Below, in pieces: positions 60,029 to 64,000 of a DNA stretch of 64,000 nucleotides. The notes beneath the pieces are model-generated. The model had not been told where the DNA came from and ran no database searches. It saw only the letters and a list, made by a program, of their open reading frames with translations. The position numbers and the translations under genes are program-made. Positions within the stretch are counted from its first letter, which is position 1. Every line of letters starts with the position of its first letter. The stretch is from Desulfobacula sp. (lineage in GTDB: Bacteria > Desulfobacterota > Desulfobacteria > Desulfobacterales > Desulfobacteraceae). The stretch is from NCBI GenBank assembly GCA_023701135.1, contig JAMPXP010000016.1, forward strand, positions 61,120 through 125,119. The letters run 5' to 3'.

Positions 60029-60943
60029 TCAGCCGCGAGTGTGACGAATCGGCTGCATTACATGGCATAGCGCTTTTAGTATCTTCTTCACTTCTTTGTG
60101 CCGCGCCAAAGATATTTCTCCCAGCATATCACGCAGATTTGAAACAGTTTTGTTGGGCCTCGGGGAACGAGAAATCAGTGTTTTGATCTTTTTCGAACTG
60201 GTGTATTGAAAATCATAGCCGTACGCATTCAAAAACATGAGCAGCAAATAGTGCAACGCCTGCAATCGGTCCCAACGAAGCCTATCTTCACGTTGTTCCA
60301 CTCCTGACAGCATAGCGAGCATGGGCTTGGCTTGGACAAGGCATTCCCCTAAATTGTTTTTGAAGTCAGCATAGGATAGCACGGACTCATCTTTCCAAAA
60401 GCACTCGCACATATGGTTAAAATCGTTCTTGAAGAAATGGTCAGTCGCATAGAAATCGTTGTAATTCAAGCCGTTGAACAGGATGGTGTCGCACATTACC
60501 TGATTTAGAATCCGCAAGAACTTGATGAAGTTGATGTCTGCTGATGAGGCTACTGTAGCGTCCAAAAAGACCATTTGTGTTTCGATCCGACGGACCCATG
60601 CGAAAAATGACAAGATTCGATAGGCAAACGATGCAAGATAGTAATGACGAGACAAATCAGAGAAATCCTTAGTCGTATGCCACCCTTTCTCGTAGTTGAC
60701 TGAGAAGTTCCAGAAGCGGTGATTAAGGCTCTCTGCAGCGTCCAGCAAAGAAGTTTTATTCTTAGCAATGACCTCTTTGATCTTCTTTTTTTGATCATAG
60801 CGGTGTTCTGCTTCCAGCTTGAAAACTACGAAATTCCTTTCAAACCAGGTCTTAAGAAGAAATGATAGCAGTACCGTCACAACAGAGACTGCTGCTGATA
60901 TCAACGCAACTGTAATCTTCGAATCAGTTGTTAAATTTCGCAA
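60029..60943 (-). CDS. Membrane-anchored protein of unknown function
   Basis: A 304-residue protein with one N-terminal membrane segment (about residues 10-30, ITVALISAAVSVVTVLLSFLL). A short helical stretch and a long soluble domain of mainly helical character follow, with many aromatic residues and Lys/Arg. It faces the cytoplasm if the short N-terminus is outside. No motif is recognised. It is transcribed with the PD-(D/E)XK-like gene downstream and has the AT-rich composition of the accessory stretch. It may be an anchored partner of the nuclease-like protein. Confidence 0.6.
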   Translation of the reverse strand: MRNLTTDSKITVALISAAVSVVTVLLSFLLKTWFERNFVVFKLEAEHRYDQKKKIKEVIAKNKTSLLDAAESLNHRFWNFSVNYEKGWHTTKDFSDLSRHYYLASFAYRILSFFAWVRRIETQMVFLDATVASSADINFIKFLRILNQVMCDTILFNGLNYNDFYATDHFFKNDFNHMCECFWKDESVLSYADFKNNLGECLVQAKPMLAMLSGVEQREDRLRWDRLQALHYLLLMFLNAYGYDFQYTSSKKIKTLISRSPRPNKTVSNLRDMLGEISLARHKEVKKILKALCHVMQPIRHTRG

Positions 60944-60996
60944 AAAAATGAACCGAACCCCGCCTGTTTTTTTCTAATTAAATTGACAGACTTTAA

Positions 60997-61045
60997 AAAT
61001 TTTCAAATTATACTGCCCGGGTAAAATCGGATTATTTTGGCAAAA
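60997..61045. repeat. Left-end transposase-binding-like repeats
   Basis: Two related segments, AAATTTTCAAATTATACTG (60997-61015) and AATCGGATTATTTTGGCAA (starting at 61025), start 27-28 bp apart. They resemble, in inverted orientation, the pair at the right end. Confidence 0.5.
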
Positions 61046-61049
61046 ATGA

Positions 61050-61083
61050 AAAGGGCGATAGTGTTAGCCGACACTCGCCCTTT
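61050..61083. repeat. Strong hairpin near the left end of the element
   Basis: AAAGGGCGA (61050-61058) pairs with TCGCCCTTT (61075-61083), and inside it GTGT pairs with ACAC. It precedes the first gene of the element by 30 bp and could stop transcripts entering from outside. Confidence 0.7.
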
Positions 61084-61113
61084 AAGAACCGGGATTTTTT
61101 AATCCCCAAAAAC

Positions 61114-61566
61114 GTGGAAATGATATTAAAGGTCGAAGTAGATATCAAGCAGATTTTGAAGCTGGGCAAGAAATTCAAGTGGCAAAAGCCGGAAAAATGC
61201 AATCATTGCAATGAGACGAAATTGTGGGGTCACGGTTTTGTAATCTCATTTTTCGATGGATTTGAGCAGGGGCTGTATCTGAAGAGATACCGATGTCCTT
61301 ATTGTCATATGGTTCTCAAATTAAAACCTATTGGGTATTTCAAAAAATTTCAGGCAGATTCCAGGACGATATTCTCAAGTATTCTGAATCGGGTTTATAA
61401 AGACCGCTATCTGCCGGGGATATCATGGGGTCGTCAGCACTTCTGGTTCACGGCTTTGAAGCGTAATATAATCGCCTATCTGTCAAACGCTTGGGAGAAA
61501 GGGGTTATTGCAGGATTCAGGGAATTGATCAGGATGAACAAAATCCCTGTTACAAGCTCAATTTAA
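61114..61566 (+). CDS. Zinc-ribbon protein of the insertion element
   Basis: A 150-residue basic protein with two CxxC knuckles: CNHCNETK (residues 29-36) and RCPYCHM (about 60-67), which together would bind one zinc ion. The rest is helical and rich in aromatic and basic residues, as expected for a DNA-binding accessory factor. It starts with GTG at 61114 or with ATG two codons later; neither has a strong ribosome binding site. Small zinc-finger proteins of this kind occur next to integrase-type transposases and ExeA-like ATPases in a number of bacteria. Role in transposition is inferred. Confidence 0.65.
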   Translation: MEMILKVEVDIKQILKLGKKFKWQKPEKCNHCNETKLWGHGFVISFFDGFEQGLYLKRYRCPYCHMVLKLKPIGYFKKFQADSRTIFSSILNRVYKDRYLPGISWGRQHFWFTALKRNIIAYLSNAWEKGVIAGFRELIRMNKIPVTSSI

Positions 61567-61669
61567 TTATCCGAGGTGACGAGGTTTTCTGCACCCTACC
61601 GAATGCTGTGATTTACAGGCTGGTTTTGCTGTCATACAAGCCTTGAAACTCAAATTTTAAGGAGGGTGT

Positions 61670-62923
61670 ATGACAGAAGACCAGAAAAAAGAAATCGCAG
61701 TATTCCGTTTTGGAGTCATTGGAGAGTTTGTCACCGGCGCTCAGCTCGATTATGGAGAAAAAGAACGCTTGTTGCAGGATAAGTGCGCCCGCAAATGGAT
61801 GATTCCCCATTCCAACCGGACAAGGCTGTCCAGAAGCACTATCCTGGGATGGATCAGGCAGTACAACGGCAGGTTCGAATCCCTGTATCCCAAAGAGCGG
61901 TCCGATCAAGGTAAAACAAGGGTTTTGGATGATGATATTGTATCTTTGATCCTTAAACTGCGAATTGATAATCCCAATGCCACCGTACACACGCTGATAG
62001 AATCCTTGGAAAAGATTACCTGTAGGAAGCACAGCTTTTCAAGTGTTTACCGGTTTTTGCGTTATCGTGGATTAATAAACAACCCCGGCCCGGAAGACCG
62101 AAGAAAATTTGAAGCACCAAACCCCAATGACTTATGGCAAAGCGATGTCATGCACGGACCTCAGATCCTTTATCAGGATAAAATGAGAAAGACCTATCTG
62201 ATAGCGGTTATAGATGACCATTCAAGACTGATTACATCTGCCGGTTTTTATTTGTCCGAAAATTTAGAGACCTATCTTACGGTTCTCGAACAGGCATTTC
62301 TGACCAGGGGGCTGCCAAGGAAGTTATATGTGGATAACGGACCGGCATTCAGATCCCATCATTTAAAATATGTGGCAGCCTCTTTGTCCATCGCCTTGAT
62401 TCATGCAAGACCCTACAAGCCCCAGGGAAAAGGAAAAATCGAAAGATGGTTTCGAACTGTAAGAATATCCTTTCTCCAGAAGTTCTCCGGCAAAACCCTG
62501 GAAGATTTGAATCTTGCTTTTGAAAAATGGCTGAATACGGAATACCATCAGAGTAAGCACAGCTCCACGGGTCAGACACCGTTTAAAAGATTTACATCCG
62601 CCATGGAATGCATCAGGGTGGCCCCACCGGATCTGAAAGACCATTTTCGTAAGACAGCCCGGCGCAAGGTCGCCAAAGACCGCACCATCACCCTCAACGG
62701 GTCCATGTTTGAAGCTCCGGTTGCCCTGATCGGCAGACATGTGGATGTGAAATACCATGAAGAGACACCCAAAAAAGCAGAGGTGATTTATAAAAACAGA
62801 TCCTATGGATTTTTAACTCCTGTTGATCTCTCGGTAAACTGTCGGGTCAAAAGGGATAAATGGCGTAACGATATTCATATTTTCCCTGAAGCCTCGAATT
62901 ACAAAGGAGGGCAGCTATTATGA
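61670..62923 (+). CDS. Integrase-core (DDE) transposase
   Basis: A 417-residue transposase with an rve core. The catalytic triad is Asp159 (WQSDVMHG), Asp222 (YVDNGPAF) and Glu258 (GKGKIERW), which is the DD(35)E spacing of retroviral-type integrases and TniA/IstA-like enzymes. The N-terminal 140 residues hold helix-turn-helix segments (STILGWIRQYNGRF, SSVYRFLRYRGL) for end recognition. AAGGAGG precedes the ATG. The stop overlaps the ATPase gene by 4 bp, and the pair is thus translated together. The frame is intact, so the element may still be active. Confidence 0.92.
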   Translation: MTEDQKKEIAVFRFGVIGEFVTGAQLDYGEKERLLQDKCARKWMIPHSNRTRLSRSTILGWIRQYNGRFESLYPKERSDQGKTRVLDDDIVSLILKLRIDNPNATVHTLIESLEKITCRKHSFSSVYRFLRYRGLINNPGPEDRRKFEAPNPNDLWQSDVMHGPQILYQDKMRKTYLIAVIDDHSRLITSAGFYLSENLETYLTVLEQAFLTRGLPRKLYVDNGPAFRSHHLKYVAASLSIALIHARPYKPQGKGKIERWFRTVRISFLQKFSGKTLEDLNLAFEKWLNTEYHQSKHSSTGQTPFKRFTSAMECIRVAPPDLKDHFRKTARRKVAKDRTITLNGSMFEAPVALIGRHVDVKYHEETPKKAEVIYKNRSYGFLTPVDLSVNCRVKRDKWRNDIHIFPEASNYKGGQLL

Positions 62924-63729
62924 GCCAAACCTACAGAACCTTTTTTGGCTTATCCAAAGAGGCCTTCCCGGCCAATATTGATATTGATGAAATCCTTGTA
63001 ACGCCTGAGGTTCAGGGTGTCAAAAACCGGTTTGATTATGCCGTCAGACTGGGAAGCAGTGTTGTTATTACCGGTGATGTCGGCAGCGGTAAATCCACAG
63101 CATTAAGATATGCTGCATCATCCCTGCATCCTTCCGAGTACAAGGTATTTTATGTCACCGCCACAACCGGTTCCATCATTGAATTATACCGCCAGATTGT
63201 TGAAGAACTGGGCATAGAAAAGTCCTCAAACTCCCGGGCTGTCATGATGTCTACCATTAAAAACGAAATCAAAGAATTTGTGCAGGGCAAGAAAATGAAA
63301 ACCGTCCTGATCATAGATGAATCCTCCCTTTTGCGCATGGAGGTCTTTGCCGAACTCCACACCCTTGTCCAGTTTGAAAAGGACTCCCGAACATGGCTTC
63401 CGGTCATCCTTGCAGGACAACCCACGCTTGTGGATAAGCTTCAGTACAGAACATCCATCCCGTTTGCATCCAGAATTGTCGCTAAAAGCCACTTGGAAGG
63501 GCTGGACATGGCCGGTATGAAATCCTATCTTACCCATCATTTAAAACTCTGCGGCGGAGATACTAACTTTTTTTCTGACCAGGCCATCACTGCCATCCAT
63601 CAAGGCTCCGGTGGCTTGCTGAGAAAAGCCAACAATCTTGCAAGGGGATCGCTTATCGCAGCCGCAGCAGAAAAATCCATGTCGGTATCCGCAGAACACG
63701 TAAGAATTGCATCATCAGAGATATTTTGA
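62920..63729 (+). CDS. ExeA/TniB-like AAA ATPase of the insertion element
   Basis: A 269-residue AAA+ ATPase. It begins YRTFFGLSKEAFPANID, the opening typical of ExeA/GspA-like ATPases. Walker A is GDVGSGKST (residues 52-60), Walker B is VLIIDESS, and sensor/arginine motifs are in LPVILAGQPTL and PFASRI. In transposition such ATPases (IstB, TniB, TnsC) select the target and activate the transposase. It is the last gene of the element. No frameshift is seen. Confidence 0.88.
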   Translation: MSQTYRTFFGLSKEAFPANIDIDEILVTPEVQGVKNRFDYAVRLGSSVVITGDVGSGKSTALRYAASSLHPSEYKVFYVTATTGSIIELYRQIVEELGIEKSSNSRAVMMSTIKNEIKEFVQGKKMKTVLIIDESSLLRMEVFAELHTLVQFEKDSRTWLPVILAGQPTLVDKLQYRTSIPFASRIVAKSHLEGLDMAGMKSYLTHHLKLCGGDTNFFSDQAITAIHQGSGGLLRKANNLARGSLIAAAAEKSMSVSAEHVRIASSEIF

Positions 63730-63814
63730 TTTTCGGTGAAACAGCGCCAGGCTCTGCTGGGGAGCAACCTGGCAAGGGATAGCCGGAAAGTGGGTAGCAT
63801 TAAATAATGCTCCA

Positions 63815-63842
63815 GGGGGAAGTGGATCAAATCTGCTTCCCC
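63815..63842 (+). terminator. Hairpin after the transposition genes
   Basis: GGGGAAG pairs with CTTCCCC around a 13-nt loop, about 87 bp after the ATPase gene; only TT follows it, so termination would be weak. A second, AT-rich palindrome (AGCATTA-TAATGCT) lies just before it. The rest of 63730-63920 shows no gene. Confidence 0.5.
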
Positions 63843-63920
63843 TTACCGAATTATTTAAGCTTTCCCACCTATGCCTTAAAAAACCCATAAAATCAGTTGG
63901 AGCGCAGCAACTTCCCTGTT

Positions 63921-63976
63921 TTGTTCAAACAAAATCGAAAAATATCCACCTTGTTCATAATAATCAGAAAATTTAT
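63921..63976. repeat. Right-end transposase-binding-like repeats
   Basis: Two related segments begin TTGTTCA at 63921 and 63951 (30 bp apart). The outer one reads, on the minus strand, AAATTTTCTGATTATTATG, matching the left-end repeat at 60997 at 15 of 19 positions. This is the inverted arrangement expected of element ends. Confidence 0.55.
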
Positions 63977-64000
63977 GTCAGGATAAAGAAAAACCCAACA

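Larger units (their letters stand above)
60984..63980 (+). mobile_element. Insertion element with zinc-ribbon protein, DD35E transposase and AAA ATPase
   Basis: Three plus-strand genes (61114-63729) are flanked by related sequences in inverted orientation. The left side has TGACA at 60984 and the right side has TGTCA ending at 63980; inside each lie AAATTTTC-x2-ATTAT motifs. No target-site duplication is visible next to these pentamers. Similar T-rich stretches lie outside both, so the true ends may be a few dozen bases further out, and on the right may fall at or beyond the window's end. Confidence 0.55.

Overview
The window looks like a chromosome segment of an anaerobic sulfate-reducer-type bacterium of the Desulfobacterota (Desulfobacteraceae-like). 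The reasons are a nitrogenase operon with two PII-type genes between nifH and nifD, a nickel CO dehydrogenase with an Fe-S electron carrier and an FAD oxidoreductase, a hybrid cluster protein, an acetate/propionate-type CoA-transferase, ribonuclease J, and large hybrid histidine kinases. This placement is inference from gene content; there is no rRNA gene to confirm it.

Layout. 1-7.4 kb: nifH-nifI1-nifI2-nifD-nifK-nifE-nifN on the minus strand. nifN runs off the left edge, and a sigma-54 promoter lies upstream of nifH. 7.7-10.3 kb: a GNAT acetyltransferase and two exported proteins, one with an OmpA-like domain. 10.3-16.6 kb: a four-gene minus-strand operon of exported proteins. It is built around two paralogous metzincin-like metallopeptidase candidates that flank a lipoprotein, and is the least familiar system here. 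16.8-25.0 kb: cell-envelope and housekeeping genes (class A PBP, TPR lipoprotein, small conserved protein, RNase J, FtsK, methyltransferase, thioesterase). Two of these genes share a promoter whose -10 lies 8 nt from the ATG, which predicts leaderless mRNAs. 25.1-32.5 kb: a small membrane exporter, a CoA-transferase behind a consensus sigma-54 promoter, a CODH/ferredoxin/FAD-oxidoreductase cluster and an enoyl-CoA hydratase. 32.5-43.1 kb: a radical SAM protein, an AIPR phage-resistance candidate of foreign base composition, an alpha/beta hydrolase with its TetR regulator and two matching operators, a ChaN-family lipoprotein, a methyltransferase, a glycosyltransferase, tRNA-Arg(CCG), folC, rpsU and adk.

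43.3-51.2 kb: hcp and two convergent hybrid histidine kinases with a receiver-domain remnant between them. 51.3-58.1 kb: an ABC-2 exporter pair, then a five-gene peptide/nickel-type ABC importer whose leader carries a terminator hairpin just before the first ribosome binding site. 58.1-61.0 kb: a DUF4143 ATPase and two AT-rich genes, one with a PD-(D/E)XK-like motif. 61.0-64.0 kb: an insertion element with a zinc-ribbon protein, a DD35E transposase and an AAA ATPase, with repeated inverted sites at both ends.

How parts may work together: nitrogenase is probably controlled by sigma-54 activation plus NifI switch-off. The CODH module would move electrons from CO to NAD(P) through the ferredoxin. 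The ABC importer could supply nickel to CODH, but peptides are equally possible. Accessory DNA is concentrated at 34.1-35.8 kb and 59.4-64.0 kb.
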